A stretch of 58,778 nucleotides of DNA from contig JAUXZO010000036.1 of NCBI GenBank assembly GCA_030692685.1, positions 1 through 58,778 of the forward strand, read 5' to 3'. The position numbers and the translations under genes are program-made. Shown here in pieces: positions 15,680-25,555 of this stretch. Every line of letters begins with the position of its first letter. Position 1 is the first letter of the stretch. Below the pieces are notes generated by a model. That model was not told the DNA's origin. It saw only the letters and a list, made by a program, of their open reading frames with translations, and made no database searches. The stretch comes from Acidovorax sp. (GTDB lineage: Bacteria; Pseudomonadota; Gammaproteobacteria; Burkholderiales; Burkholderiaceae_C).

Positions 15680-16303
15680 TCATAGCCCGAACAGCAAGGC
15701 GGCCTGCCTTGTGCGCGCGTGCAGCGCATCGAGGGTGCAGTCGCCATCGTTGGTGATCACCACATCGGCCACGGTGCGGCGAGCGCGCCGAGTCGCCTGA
15801 GACGCAATGATGGTCTGTACGACTTCTCTGGCCAGACCGTTGCGCTGCATTACGCGCTCGATTTGTGTCTCGGCAGAGCAGTCCACCACCAACACGGCGT
15901 CCAGCCGTCGCGCCCATCGCCCAGACTCCGCGAGCAGTGGAATATCAAACACGATCACGGCACAACCACGCTCAGCCGCTTGCCGCGCCTGGAGATCGCT
16001 GTGCAGCGACACTAGCGGATGCACGATCGCTTCCAACTGCGCCCGAGCCTCGGGGCGGTTGAACGCGAGTTGGCGCATGCGGCCGCGGTTCAGAGCGCCG
16101 TCGGTATCCACAAATGCATCCCCAAAAACCGCGCGGATCGCAGGCATGGCGGCACCATCGGGGCCGGTGGCGGCTCGGGCAATCTGGTCGGCGTCGACCA
16201 GGGCGGCACCCAGAGAGGCGAGCAGATTGCCGACGGTACTTTTGCCGCTGCCAATGCCTCCGGTCAAGCCCAGGCGCAGGGACGGAAACGTGTATTCCGA
16301 CAT
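15680..16303 (-). CDS. coaE: Dephospho-CoA kinase
   Basis: A 207-residue P-loop kinase for the last step of coenzyme A synthesis (phosphorylation of dephospho-CoA). Seen: Walker A GLTGGIGSGKST (residues 12-23), VDADQIAR for substrate binding, HPLVSLHSDLQ, and VIVFDIPLLAESG. Start at ATG 16303 (MSEYTF). It lies 16 bases after pilD in the same orientation, the standard beta-proteobacterial arrangement. Confidence 0.95.
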   Translation of the reverse strand: MSEYTFPSLRLGLTGGIGSGKSTVGNLLASLGAALVDADQIARAATGPDGAAMPAIRAVFGDAFVDTDGALNRGRMRQLAFNRPEARAQLEAIVHPLVSLHSDLQARQAAERGCAVIVFDIPLLAESGRWARRLDAVLVVDCSAETQIERVMQRNGLAREVVQTIIASQATRRARRTVADVVITNDGDCTLDALHARTRQAALLFGL

Positions 16304-16319
16304 AGCCAAACCAGCCGGT

Positions 16320-17189
16320 TCAAAGGCCTACGAGCTTCAATACGGAATCAATGATCGCATTAGGACCAAAAACCATGGCCGTGAAGGCCGCACCCACGAG
16401 GAACGGTCCAAAAGGCACATACCCGCCTTCGCGCAGGTTGCTGAATATTTTCAGCGCGATCCCGACAATGGCACCGATGACCGAGGACATCAAAATGATG
16501 GGTATCAGTGCAGGCCAGCCAAACCAGGCACCCAGAGCGGCAAACAGCTTGAAGTCACCGAACCCCATGCCCTCTTTGCCAGTCGCCAGTTTGAAACCCC
16601 AGTAGACAAGCCACAAAGACAGATAACCTGCGGCTGCGCCCACTACCGAGCTGTACAGCGAAACGTCGGTCCATTGCATGGCAGACGCCAGTAATCCTGC
16701 CCACAGCAATGGCAGCGTGATGTCATCTGGAAGCAGCGTGGTATCCCAGTCAATGAACGCAAGCGCTACCAAGGCCGCAGAAAATCCGCACCACATAAAG
16801 CCCGTGGGGGTGATCCCCCAGCGTTGAATGCAGAAGTAGAACAGTGCTCCAGTGGCGATCTCTACCAAGGGATAACGCACGCTGATGCGTGTTTTGCAGG
16901 CAGAGCACCGACCTCGGAGAAAGAGGTAGCTCAAGACTGGAATGTTCTCATACCACTGCACCATGTGCCCGCACGACTGACACCGGGAGCGGGGCGTAAG
17001 CAGGTTGAAGGGCTCCGGTGTCGCAGGAGCTTCTACACCGAGTTCATGGGCACGGTATGCAGCAGCCTCTGCAGCCCATTGCCGCTCCATGATCTTGGGG
17101 AGCCGATAAATCACTACATTCAGAAAGCTGCCAATCAGCAGCCCCAGAACGCTTCCCAGTGCTGCATCGAGCCAAACATCCACTCCCAT
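16320..17189 (-). CDS. pilD: Type IV prepilin peptidase / N-methyltransferase
   Basis: A 289-residue inner-membrane protein that cleaves and N-methylates type IV prepilins. Seen: GLLIGSFLNVVIYRLP in the first helix, a cytoplasmic zinc domain with CQSC and CSAC pairs, and the two catalytic aspartates in FIDWDTTLLPD and GMGFGDFKLFAALG. The C-terminal half has about six helices. Its ATG overlaps the pilC stop by one base (TAATG). Full length, no defects. Confidence 0.95.
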   Translation of the reverse strand: MGVDVWLDAALGSVLGLLIGSFLNVVIYRLPKIMERQWAAEAAAYRAHELGVEAPATPEPFNLLTPRSRCQSCGHMVQWYENIPVLSYLFLRGRCSACKTRISVRYPLVEIATGALFYFCIQRWGITPTGFMWCGFSAALVALAFIDWDTTLLPDDITLPLLWAGLLASAMQWTDVSLYSSVVGAAAGYLSLWLVYWGFKLATGKEGMGFGDFKLFAALGAWFGWPALIPIILMSSVIGAIVGIALKIFSNLREGGYVPFGPFLVGAAFTAMVFGPNAIIDSVLKLVGL

Positions 17190-18406
17190 TACACGACTTG
17201 ACCAAGCTTGAAGATGGGCAGGTACATCGATACCACGATGCCACCAATGAGCGTACCGAGAAACACGATGATGATGGGTTCCATCAGGCTGGACAAACCA
17301 GCGACCATTTCGTCCACTTCGGCTTCGTAAAAGTCGGCCGCTTTGCCCAGCATATGGTCGATGGAGCCCGATTCTTCACCGATGGCGCACATCTGCAGAA
17401 CCATGGAGGGGAAGATATTCGCGTTGCCCATCGCAGCGGTCAAGCTGGTGCCTGTAGAGACCTCCTGCTGGATTTTCTCAGTGGCCATCGAGTACAAGGA
17501 ATTACCCGACGCACCGCCGACCGAGTCCAAAGCTTCAACCAACGGTACGCCCGCAGCGAACATAGTGGACAACGTCCGGGTCCATCGCGCAACGCAAGAT
17601 TTTTCAATCAAAGCGCCAAAGATTGGTATCTTGAGCAAAATACGGTCCATAACCTGCTGCATCTTTTCATTGCGTTTCCAGGCCTGCATGAAAAAATAGA
17701 AACCTCCACCGATCCCGCCAAAGATCAGCCACCACCATTTGACGAATACCTCGCTGATGGCCATCACGAACAGCGTGGGAGCAGGGAGGTCCGCGCCGAA
17801 AGAGGTAAAAACTTCTTTGAATGCGGGAATTACGAATATCATGATCACAGCCACCACAACGAAGGCTACGATAACGACGGAGATGGGATACATCAAGGCA
17901 GACTTGATTTTCGATTTGATCGCTTCCGTCTTTTCCATGTAGGTAGCAAGACGATCGAGCAGCGCTTCAAGAATACCTGCGGCCTCGCCAGCTTCTACCA
18001 GGTTGCAGTAGAGACTGTCGAAGTACATTGGATGTTTGCGAAAGGCACCATTCAATGATGTTCCGGTCTCCACGTCGGAGCGGATGTCGTTGAGGAGTTT
18101 GGTAACGCTGGCATTGGTATTTCCACGGCCCACAATGTCAAACGACTGAAGCAATGGAACGCCTGCCTTCATCATGGTCGCAAGTTGCCTTGTGAAAAGC
18201 GCAATATCTTTGGGCCTGATCTTCTTGCCCGAGCGCATCCGGCGCTTTTTAATTTTTGTCGGGAACACTCCTTGCCGACGCAGCGTGGCCTGGACCTGGT
18301 TTTCACCAGATGCTCGCACCTCGCCCCGGACGATTTTCCCGTGCCGATCCTTGCCCTCCCATTCGTAAACAAATTCTTTGATGTCTCTTGATGCTGCGGT
18401 CGCCAT
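17189..18406 (-). CDS. pilC: Type IV pilus inner-membrane platform protein
   Basis: A 405-residue GspF-family protein with two duplicated cytoplasmic domains (about residues 70-190 and 275-395) and three membrane helices. Seen: DIALFTRQLATMMKAGVPLLQSF, VARWTRTLSTMFAAGVPLVEALDSV, EAGEAAGILEALLDRLATY, and GEESGSIDHMLGKAADFYE, the paired 'E-x-(A/S)G' motifs. It couples PilB to the pilin base. It sits 18 bases after pilB and overlaps pilD. Codon use is somewhat more AT-rich than the flanking housekeeping genes. Confidence 0.95.
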   Translation of the reverse strand: MATAASRDIKEFVYEWEGKDRHGKIVRGEVRASGENQVQATLRRQGVFPTKIKKRRMRSGKKIRPKDIALFTRQLATMMKAGVPLLQSFDIVGRGNTNASVTKLLNDIRSDVETGTSLNGAFRKHPMYFDSLYCNLVEAGEAAGILEALLDRLATYMEKTEAIKSKIKSALMYPISVVIVAFVVVAVIMIFVIPAFKEVFTSFGADLPAPTLFVMAISEVFVKWWWLIFGGIGGGFYFFMQAWKRNEKMQQVMDRILLKIPIFGALIEKSCVARWTRTLSTMFAAGVPLVEALDSVGGASGNSLYSMATEKIQQEVSTGTSLTAAMGNANIFPSMVLQMCAIGEESGSIDHMLGKAADFYEAEVDEMVAGLSSLMEPIIIVFLGTLIGGIVVSMYLPIFKLGQVV

Positions 18407-18424
18407 ACTAGTCCCTCGTGAGCA

Positions 18425-20167
18425 TTATTCGTTGGTGACTGCGAGTACTTCTTCCAGAGAAGTCAGCCCCTGTTTCGCCTTGTAAAGGCCGGAGGCGCGG
18501 AGTGAACGCACGCCTTCTGATTTCGCTTGTTCGGCAATTTCCAAAGCACTTCCGTCGCGCAGAATAATACGTTGAATATCCTCAGTAATAGGCATGACTT
18601 GGTAGATACCTACGCGCCCTTTGTATCCGTTATTGCATGCAGAGCAACCGACTGGACGGTAGGTGACCCACGATCCATCTAAATCCTCTTCAGGGTAGCC
18701 GGCTTCAAGAAGTGACTCATGAGGAATGTCGGCTGGTGTCTTGCACAGAGGACAAAGCTTGCGCGCCAAGCGCTGAGCTGTAATTAAAATTACACTGGAG
18801 GCGATATTAAATGGGGCAATCCCCATGTTGCGCATACGCGTAAGCGTCGTAGGCGCATCATTGGTGTGCAATGTTGAAAGCACCAAATGCCCCGTTTGCG
18901 CTGCCTTGATCGAGATATCGGCAGTTTCCAGATCACGAATTTCCCCGACCATAATAATGTCTGGATCTTGACGAAGAAACGATTTGAGCGCCACGGCAAA
19001 TGTCATGCCGGCTTTTTCATTGACATTAACTTGGTTTACACCAGGTAAGTTAATTTCCGAGGGGTCTTCTGCTGTCGCTATATTGACGCCCGGTTTATTG
19101 AGAAGATTTAAGCAGGTATACAAAGAAACTGTTTTTCCAGAGCCGGTGGGCCCCGTTACTAGAATCATTCCATAGGGACGGCCGATTGCCTCTAGCAAGC
19201 GCTCTTTTTCTATCGCTTCATATCCAAGCGCGTCGATGCCTAGTTTCGCGCTACTGGGGTCGAGAATACGGATCACGATTTTCTCGCCGAACAGCGTGGG
19301 AAGGGTGCTCACCCGAAAATCGATTACGCGGTCTGGCCCCACCTTCAATTTCATCCGCCCGTCTTGCGGGACTCTCTTTTCCGAAATGTCTAGGCGTGAT
19401 ATCACCTTGATGCGAGAAGCCAATTTGTCTTTGATGGCAACCGGAGGCGACGCAATCTCTCTCAGTTCCCCGTCAATGCGAAAGCGTACGCGGTACTGGT
19501 GTTCGTAAGGCTCGAAATGCAAATCTGAGGCGCGCATGTTGAATGCGTCGAGCAACATTTTGTGAAGAAATTTGACAATGGGGGCGTCTTCGACATCGGC
19601 TGCCCCCGTATCATTGTTGTCCGGAACATCTTCTACGGCAACATCGTCAAACTCAAAATCACCACCCCCTGATGCACTCAGGGTATCCATTGACTCGCCG
19701 GTGGATTTGGTGGTGGCCTCCACCAGTTTGCTTAGCTTATCGTACTCTGCAATAATCCAATCAACGCCCATTTGGGTGGTGAATTTTATTTTTTCCGCTG
19801 CTTCTTGATCTGTGGGATCTGCGGTTGCGACGATTAGTCGATTATTACGCTTGCTAAGAACAACTACTTTATATGCATTGCATATTTTCGCATCGAGCAA
19901 CTCTTTGGGTAATCTGAGCGGATCAATCGCTTCCAGATCCAGCAATGGCGCACCAAAAACTGCCGACACGGTGTGTGCTAAATCAGCCGCAGAGACTGCG
20001 CCCGAGCCGGTGAGTTCTGCAATAAAGCTCGTGCGGCTGATTTGTGATTTTTTGTAAATGTCCTCGGCTGACTTTTGGGTCAGTTTGCCCGCAGACATCA
20101 ATGCGCGGCCGAGTCCGGGGAGGGCGACCGAAGACGCTTCTTTGGGGGCAGTATCAACAGCGGCCAT
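18425..20167 (-). CDS. pilB: Type IV pilus assembly ATPase
   Basis: A 580-residue GspE/PilB extension ATPase. Seen: N-terminal MshEN-like domain (to about residue 150), an acidic linker (about 165-195), Walker A GPTGSGKT at 339-346, the Asp box QDPDIIMVGEIRDLETA, the His box TGHLVLSTLHTNDA, and a zinc knuckle formed by CPLC and CSAC. It powers pilus extension with PilC and PilD. The gene is clearly richer in A+T (many GAT, AAT, ATT codons) than neighbours on either side. No frame damage is visible. The 271-base region upstream is also AT-rich and holds no gene I can recognise. Confidence 0.96.
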   Translation of the reverse strand: MAAVDTAPKEASSVALPGLGRALMSAGKLTQKSAEDIYKKSQISRTSFIAELTGSGAVSAADLAHTVSAVFGAPLLDLEAIDPLRLPKELLDAKICNAYKVVVLSKRNNRLIVATADPTDQEAAEKIKFTTQMGVDWIIAEYDKLSKLVEATTKSTGESMDTLSASGGGDFEFDDVAVEDVPDNNDTGAADVEDAPIVKFLHKMLLDAFNMRASDLHFEPYEHQYRVRFRIDGELREIASPPVAIKDKLASRIKVISRLDISEKRVPQDGRMKLKVGPDRVIDFRVSTLPTLFGEKIVIRILDPSSAKLGIDALGYEAIEKERLLEAIGRPYGMILVTGPTGSGKTVSLYTCLNLLNKPGVNIATAEDPSEINLPGVNQVNVNEKAGMTFAVALKSFLRQDPDIIMVGEIRDLETADISIKAAQTGHLVLSTLHTNDAPTTLTRMRNMGIAPFNIASSVILITAQRLARKLCPLCKTPADIPHESLLEAGYPEEDLDGSWVTYRPVGCSACNNGYKGRVGIYQVMPITEDIQRIILRDGSALEIAEQAKSEGVRSLRASGLYKAKQGLTSLEEVLAVTNE

Positions 20168-20438
20168 GTAACCGGAAATGTGTTAGGTGTGGAAAAGAAA
20201 CCATCCTATCATCACCGATCAGCTAGAAGCTGTACAGCATTGGATATTGGCAACAGTGCCACAGAAGCGATGCTATTGCCCGAAACAATGGCGATTTTTG
20301 AGTGCGTGGAAGGCGTGAATTGGCGATTTCTTTGCTTGAAAGTGCCAAATTGCCCATCAAGCGAAGTGGCAGAGCCATCGCCAAGCGACATCAATCCTCA
20401 GTAGTGCATGCGCGGTCCCATGGGGCCCGCTGTTTCCA

Positions 20439-21434
20439 TCAATTCCTGCGTTCAAGCAACTGTGCTGCAAGTTCGATCAGTCCGGTTGAATACGGATTGG
20501 GTGGAAGTTGTTTCGCGGCAGATATAGCGCGGCGGGCCTCTTCATGTGCGGCTGAGCGGGTGACTTCCAGCGCTCCGGTCTCGCGCACTATCGCCACGAT
20601 TTCGGACAGTCGCTCTGTGGAGCCCTGTTCAATGGCTTGTCGTACAACAAGCGCCTGGCTTGGCGTGCCGCGTTGCATTGCGGCGATCAACGGCAAAGTA
20701 GACTTGCCCTCGCGGAGATCGTCACCTAGGTTCTTGCCCATCTCCGTGGCGTCGCCGTCATAGTCGAGAACGTCATCAATAATTTGGAAGGCGGTGCCCA
20801 GCGCCTGCCCATAGGTTGCGCAGGCGGCCTCCATTGCAGGGGGGCTGTCGGCCAAGACCGCACCTAGCCGTGCGCTGGCTTCGAAGAGTTTCGCTGTCTT
20901 GGAGCGTATAACTTTCAGGTAGCCAGCCTCATCCAGAGAGGCGTCATGCATGTTCATGAGTTGAAGCACTTCCCCCTCGGCTATCACATTGGTGGCTTCG
21001 GAGAGGATCTCCATGATGCGCATGCTTCCCGCCTCAACCATCATCTGGAACGAGCGCGTGTGCAGGAAGTCCCCCACAAGCACACTGGCTGGATTGCCAA
21101 AAGTCTCGTTGGCTGTGGGGCGCCCGCGCCGCAACGTGGATGCATCGACCACATCGTCATGGAGCAGCGTGGCGGTGTGAATCAGTTCGACCACTGCGGC
21201 GAGGCTGAAATGATGGGTTCCACGATACCCGAGTGCGCCGCACACCATCAAAAGCAGGGCAGGGCGCAATCGTTTACCACCGGCTGCAATGATGTACTGC
21301 GATATCTGGGCCACCAGAGGCACGCTGGACGTCAGGCGCCGACCGATGACCTTGTCAACCTCTTGCATGTCTCGTGCAACGAGCGTGAGGGGGGATGCTG
21401 CGGGGGCGGTGTGGTCAGTCAAGATGGTAGTCAC
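20439..21434 (-). CDS. ispB: Octaprenyl diphosphate synthase
   Basis: A 331-residue trans-polyprenyl diphosphate synthase that makes the side chain of ubiquinone-8. Seen: GGKRLRPALLLM, the first Asp-rich motif LLHDDVVDAS (D93-D97) and the second FQIIDDVLDYDGDA (D220-D224), plus KTAKLFEASARLGA. The annotated start is GTG 21434, giving MTTILTD; an internal Met at residue 23 is an alternative. Divergent from rplU-rpmA with about 160 bases between, the usual order in beta-proteobacteria. Confidence 0.93.
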   Translation of the reverse strand: MTTILTDHTAPAASPLTLVARDMQEVDKVIGRRLTSSVPLVAQISQYIIAAGGKRLRPALLLMVCGALGYRGTHHFSLAAVVELIHTATLLHDDVVDASTLRRGRPTANETFGNPASVLVGDFLHTRSFQMMVEAGSMRIMEILSEATNVIAEGEVLQLMNMHDASLDEAGYLKVIRSKTAKLFEASARLGAVLADSPPAMEAACATYGQALGTAFQIIDDVLDYDGDATEMGKNLGDDLREGKSTLPLIAAMQRGTPSQALVVRQAIEQGSTERLSEIVAIVRETGALEVTRSAAHEEARRAISAAKQLPPNPYSTGLIELAAQLLERRN

Positions 21435-21539
21435 AGAAAGTGCCCGGATTATAGGAAGCCCGAGGCGCGTTCTTGAGCATTGGAAGTCGCTGACGACTGG
21501 CGTTCCTCTGGTGCAGTAGCGTTATTTGGTGCGATGCGC

Positions 21540-21571
21540 TACAATCTTGGGCTCTGCAGAAATTCGTCTGC
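21540..21571 (+). promoter_or_regulatory. Probable rplU promoter -10 and leader hairpin
   Basis: TACAAT (21540-21545) is a good -10 element; no clear -35 is visible at the expected distance. Just downstream, GCAGA (21556-21560) pairs with TCTGC (21567-21571) around a six-base loop in the 5' leader of rplU, 24 bases before the ATG. A role in feedback control of the L21-L27 operon is only a possibility. Confidence 0.4.
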
Positions 21572-21594
21572 GGAACTCATATCAAGAGGTCAAC

Positions 21595-21906
21595 ATGTAC
21601 GCGGTCATAAAAACCGGCGGCAAGCAGTATCGCGTTGCTTCCGGCGAAAAAATTAAAGTAGAACAGATTGCTGCGGACGTAGGCCAGGAGATTGTGATCG
21701 ACCAAGTTTTGGCTGTCGGAAACGGCGCTGAATTGAAGGTTGGCACACCCCTGGTGTCCGGCGCAACCGTCACGGCAACTGTCGTGGCACACGGCAAGCA
21801 CGACAAAGTGCACATCTTCAAGATGCGCCGTCGCAAGCACTATCAAAAACGCCAAGGTCACCGCCAGCAGTTCACTGAACTGCAAATCGGTGCGATTGCT
21901 GCTTAA
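21595..21906 (+). CDS. rplU: 50S ribosomal protein L21
   Basis: A 103-residue bL21. Seen: [20 protein letters not shown] at the N-terminus and the basic RNA-binding tail [26 protein letters not shown] lies eight bases before ATG 21595. First gene of the conserved rplU-rpmA-obgE unit. Confidence 0.98.
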   Translation: MYAVIKTGGKQYRVASGEKIKVEQIAADVGQEIVIDQVLAVGNGAELKVGTPLVSGATVTATVVAHGKHDKVHIFKMRRRKHYQKRQGHRQQFTELQIGAIAA

Positions 21907-21922
21907 TCGAAGGAGCTGAGTC

Positions 21923-22180
21923 ATGGCACAGAAAAAAGGCGGCGGCTCTACGCGAAATGGGCGCGACTCCAAGCCAAAGATGCTGGGTGTCAAGGCGTTC
22001 GGTGGTGAACTGATCAGCGCTGGCTCGATCATCGTGCGCCAACGTGGCACGCGTTTCCACCCCGGCAACAATGTCGGCGTGGGCAAGGATCACACCTTGT
22101 TCGCCCTCGTGGACGGCCACGTGTCGTTCGGCGTCAAGGGTGCGTTGTCCAAGTCGACGGTCAATGTGACCCCCGCCTAA
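21923..22180 (+). CDS. rpmA: 50S ribosomal protein L27
   Basis: An 85-residue bL27. The N-terminus [16 protein letters not shown] reaches the peptidyl-transferase centre, followed by [29 protein letters not shown] precedes ATG 21923; the gap to rplU is 16 bases. No N-terminal extension of the kind removed in Firmicutes is present. Confidence 0.98.
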   Translation: MAQKKGGGSTRNGRDSKPKMLGVKAFGGELISAGSIIVRQRGTRFHPGNNVGVGKDHTLFALVDGHVSFGVKGALSKSTVNVTPA

Positions 22181-22231
22181 GGTTTTTCCTTAGGCAGCCA
22201 TCGAAGCCCCGCTTTGCCGGGGCTTTGTTGT
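22175..22231 (+). terminator. Tandem hairpins after rpmA
   Basis: The first hairpin is GCCTAAGG-TTTTT-CCTTAGGC (22175-22195), overlapping the rpmA stop codon. The second, AGCCCCG / CGGGGCT (22205-22222), is followed by a T-rich tail to 22231 and is a typical intrinsic terminator. Together they separate the ribosomal genes from obgE, perhaps partially. Confidence 0.8.
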
Positions 22232-22343
22232 TTGGCATTTACGATGGCGCACTCGCTCCATCTGTCTGCGGCACCTGGAAGGCGCTGCGCTGTTCCGAAA
22301 GAATGAGCAGTCTGAACGCTGTCGGTGCAGCCCTCTTTTGTAA

Positions 22344-23426
<1,083 letters not shown>

Positions 23427-23451
23427 TAGGCTGACGGGGTTTGCACTGTGT

Positions 23452-23516
23452 TTGCTATATTAATAATAGCTAATAGCGCTTGATGGATAAGCGCTAGAGG
23501 CCAAAAAGACTCAAAA
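23452..23516 (+). repeat. AGCGCT palindromic repeat, copy 4 (obgE-proB gap)
   Basis: TAGCTAATAGCGCTTGAT followed by GATAAGCGCTAGAGGCC and an A-rich tail that runs directly into the proB ATG at 23517. The copy therefore forms most of the 90-base spacer and the immediate translation start context of proB. Confidence 0.85.
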
Positions 23517-24659
23517 ATGGTTTCTAACGTGTTGCGAGATGCCCGTCGCATCGTGGTCAAGGTGGGCTCCAGTCTTGTGACCAATGAAGGCCGCGGCCTG
23601 GATGAAACGGCCATCGGCGAATGGAGTCGCCAGCTGGCGGACTTGGTGCGGGGCGAAGGTGGCGCGCCGCGCGAGGTCATCATGGTGTCCAGTGGCGCCA
23701 TCGCCGAAGGTATGAAACGGTTGGGCTGGACGACCCGACCGAGCGAGATTCATGAACTGCAGGCTGCAGCCGCAGTGGGGCAGATGGGGCTGGCCCAGAT
23801 GTACGAGACCAAACTGCGCGAGCAGGGCATGGGCAGCGCGCAGGTCCTGCTGACACATGCAGACCTGGCGGACCGGGAACGCTATCTGAACGCACGCTCC
23901 ACCTTGCTCACTCTGCTGCGCTTGGGGGTGGTGCCGGTGATCAACGAGAACGACACGGTCGTTAATGACGAGATCAAGTTTGGCGACAACGACACGCTCG
24001 GAGCCCTTGTAGCCAATCTTGTAGAGGCCGATGCGCTGATCATCTTGACGGACCAGAAGGGGCTCTACACCGCAGACCCTCGCCGCGACCCGTCTGCACA
24101 GTTTGTGCACGAGGCCAAAGCAGGTGACCTGGCGTTGGAGGCTATGGCGGGTGGCGCTGGGTCCAGCATTGGCAAGGGCGGCATGATTACCAAAATACTG
24201 GCGGCCAAGCGCGCTGCTGGATCGGGGGCCTCAACGGTCATCGCCTGGGGACGTGAGTCTGATGTTTTGGTCCGCCTGGTGCGTGGCGAAGCTCTGGGCA
24301 CTTTGCTGGTGGCCCAGACGCAGAAAAAACAGGCGCGCAAGCAGTGGATGGCGGACCACCTGCAACTGCGTGGATCGGTGGTGGTGGACGCCGGTGCTGC
24401 GACCAAGGTGCGCGACGAAGGCAAAAGCCTGTTGCCGATTGGCATGACGGCGGTCGAAGGGGATTTCTCGCGGGGTGACGTGATTGCCATTCGCGACAGC
24501 GCAGGGGTCGAGATTGCCCGGGGCTTGGCAAACTATGCCGCTGCGGAAGCCCGCAGGCTGTGCCGCAAACCATCAGCAGAGTTCGAGTTGTTGCTGGGTT
24601 ATGTGGCCGAGTCAGAAATGGTGCACCGAGACAACTTGGTGCTTGTCGCAAAGCCGTGA
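23517..24659 (+). CDS. proB: Glutamate 5-kinase
   Basis: A 380-residue ProB, first enzyme of proline synthesis (ATP-dependent phosphorylation of glutamate). Seen: [17 protein letters not shown] at the N-terminus, [43 protein letters not shown] [17 protein letters not shown], and a C-terminal PUA domain from about residue 285 ([13 protein letters not shown]). No good Shine-Dalgarno lies at the normal distance; the ATG is preceded by the A-rich end of a palindromic repeat. It ends at a bidirectional terminator shared with rppH. Confidence 0.96.
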   Translation: MVSNVLRDARRIVVKVGSSLVTNEGRGLDETAIGEWSRQLADLVRGEGGAPREVIMVSSGAIAEGMKRLGWTTRPSEIHELQAAAAVGQMGLAQMYETKLREQGMGSAQVLLTHADLADRERYLNARSTLLTLLRLGVVPVINENDTVVNDEIKFGDNDTLGALVANLVEADALIILTDQKGLYTADPRRDPSAQFVHEAKAGDLALEAMAGGAGSSIGKGGMITKILAAKRAAGSGASTVIAWGRESDVLVRLVRGEALGTLLVAQTQKKQARKQWMADHLQLRGSVVVDAGAATKVRDEGKSLLPIGMTAVEGDFSRGDVIAIRDSAGVEIARGLANYAAAEARRLCRKPSAEFELLLGYVAESEMVHRDNLVLVAKP

Positions 24660-24756
24660 CCCGACGTTTGCGCCAATGTCATTGCGGATGAGGAGATTGG
24701 TCGATGGTCCGCGATCCATATGTTCAAGCCCAGTGGCGAACAGATTGCCAAAAAAC

Positions 24757-24784
24757 AAAAACGCCTGCATCAGCAGGCGTTTTT
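24757..24784. terminator. Bidirectional terminator between proB and rppH
   Basis: AAAAACGCCTGC-ATCA-GCAGGCGTTTTT is a perfect stem with A and T runs on both sides, so it works for both convergent genes. The rppH stop codon lies two bases beyond. Confidence 0.92.
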
Positions 24785-24785
24785 G

Positions 24786-25463
24786 TTAGTGTGTCTCACG
24801 CGGCGTAGCGGCGACTGGCAGTACATCAAGCTCGCCCGGCATGCTGTTTTGCGGGTCTGGGTCGAAACTCGCTCCGGGAGGCAACTCCATCCCTGGATTG
24901 ATCAGCATTGATCCGGTTCTGAACATGGTGCCTGCGTGCTCGCCTTCTCTCGTGCGCATACCGCTGCGCAAATAGCGGTTGCGCTGCTCGTGGCGCGGGA
25001 GATAGCGCGCCAGTTCGGTAAGAGCCATCTCATAGACGCCCCGTTTGAACTCCACCACCACATCGAGCGGAACCCAATAGTCATTCCAGCGCCAAGCGTC
25101 AAACTCTGGATGGTTGGTGGCGCGCAGATTCAAATCCCAGTCGTGTCCCACCAGTTGAAGCAGATACCAGATTTGTTTCTGGCCCTTATAGTGTCCGCGT
25201 GCATCGCGGCGGATGTACCGGTCAGGCACCTCGTAGCGCAACCAGTCCCGGGTGCGGGCCACCACGCGTACGTGATTGGGCAATAATCCCACCTCTTCAT
25301 GCAGTTCGCGGAACATGGCTTGCTCGGGGGTTTCTCCCCGGTCAATGCCACCCTGCGGAAACTGCCAGCTGTGGGTGCGTATACGCTTGCCCCAGAACAC
25401 CTGGTTTTTCTGGTTGAGCAGGATGATGCCGACGTTCGGCCGAAAGCCGTCCCGGTCAAGCAT
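24786..25463 (-). CDS. rppH: RNA pyrophosphohydrolase
   Basis: A 225-residue Nudix hydrolase that removes pyrophosphate from 5' triphosphate mRNA and starts decay. Seen: [45 protein letters not shown] (the Nudix box at about 38-60), and [11 protein letters not shown]. Compared with E. coli RppH (176 residues) it has a ~50-residue C-terminal tail, common in beta-proteobacteria. Divergent from proS with 92 bases between starts. Confidence 0.95.
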   Translation of the reverse strand: MLDRDGFRPNVGIILLNQKNQVFWGKRIRTHSWQFPQGGIDRGETPEQAMFRELHEEVGLLPNHVRVVARTRDWLRYEVPDRYIRRDARGHYKGQKQIWYLLQLVGHDWDLNLRATNHPEFDAWRWNDYWVPLDVVVEFKRGVYEMALTELARYLPRHEQRNRYLRSGMRTREGEHAGTMFRTGSMLINPGMELPPGASFDPDPQNSMPGELDVLPVAATPRETH

Positions 25464-25555
25464 AATCAAACCCCAAATTTTTAAACTGTGTCCATTATGC
25501 ACGGCGCCTAGCGTGCGGCAAGTGGGCCGGTCTGTTCTGCCTGAAATCGAGTCCG

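Noticed and set aside
20168..20438. Possible tRNA or small RNA between pilB and ispB
   Set aside because: No cloverleaf arms, no T-loop GTTCGAnTC motif and no CCA end could be found on either strand.
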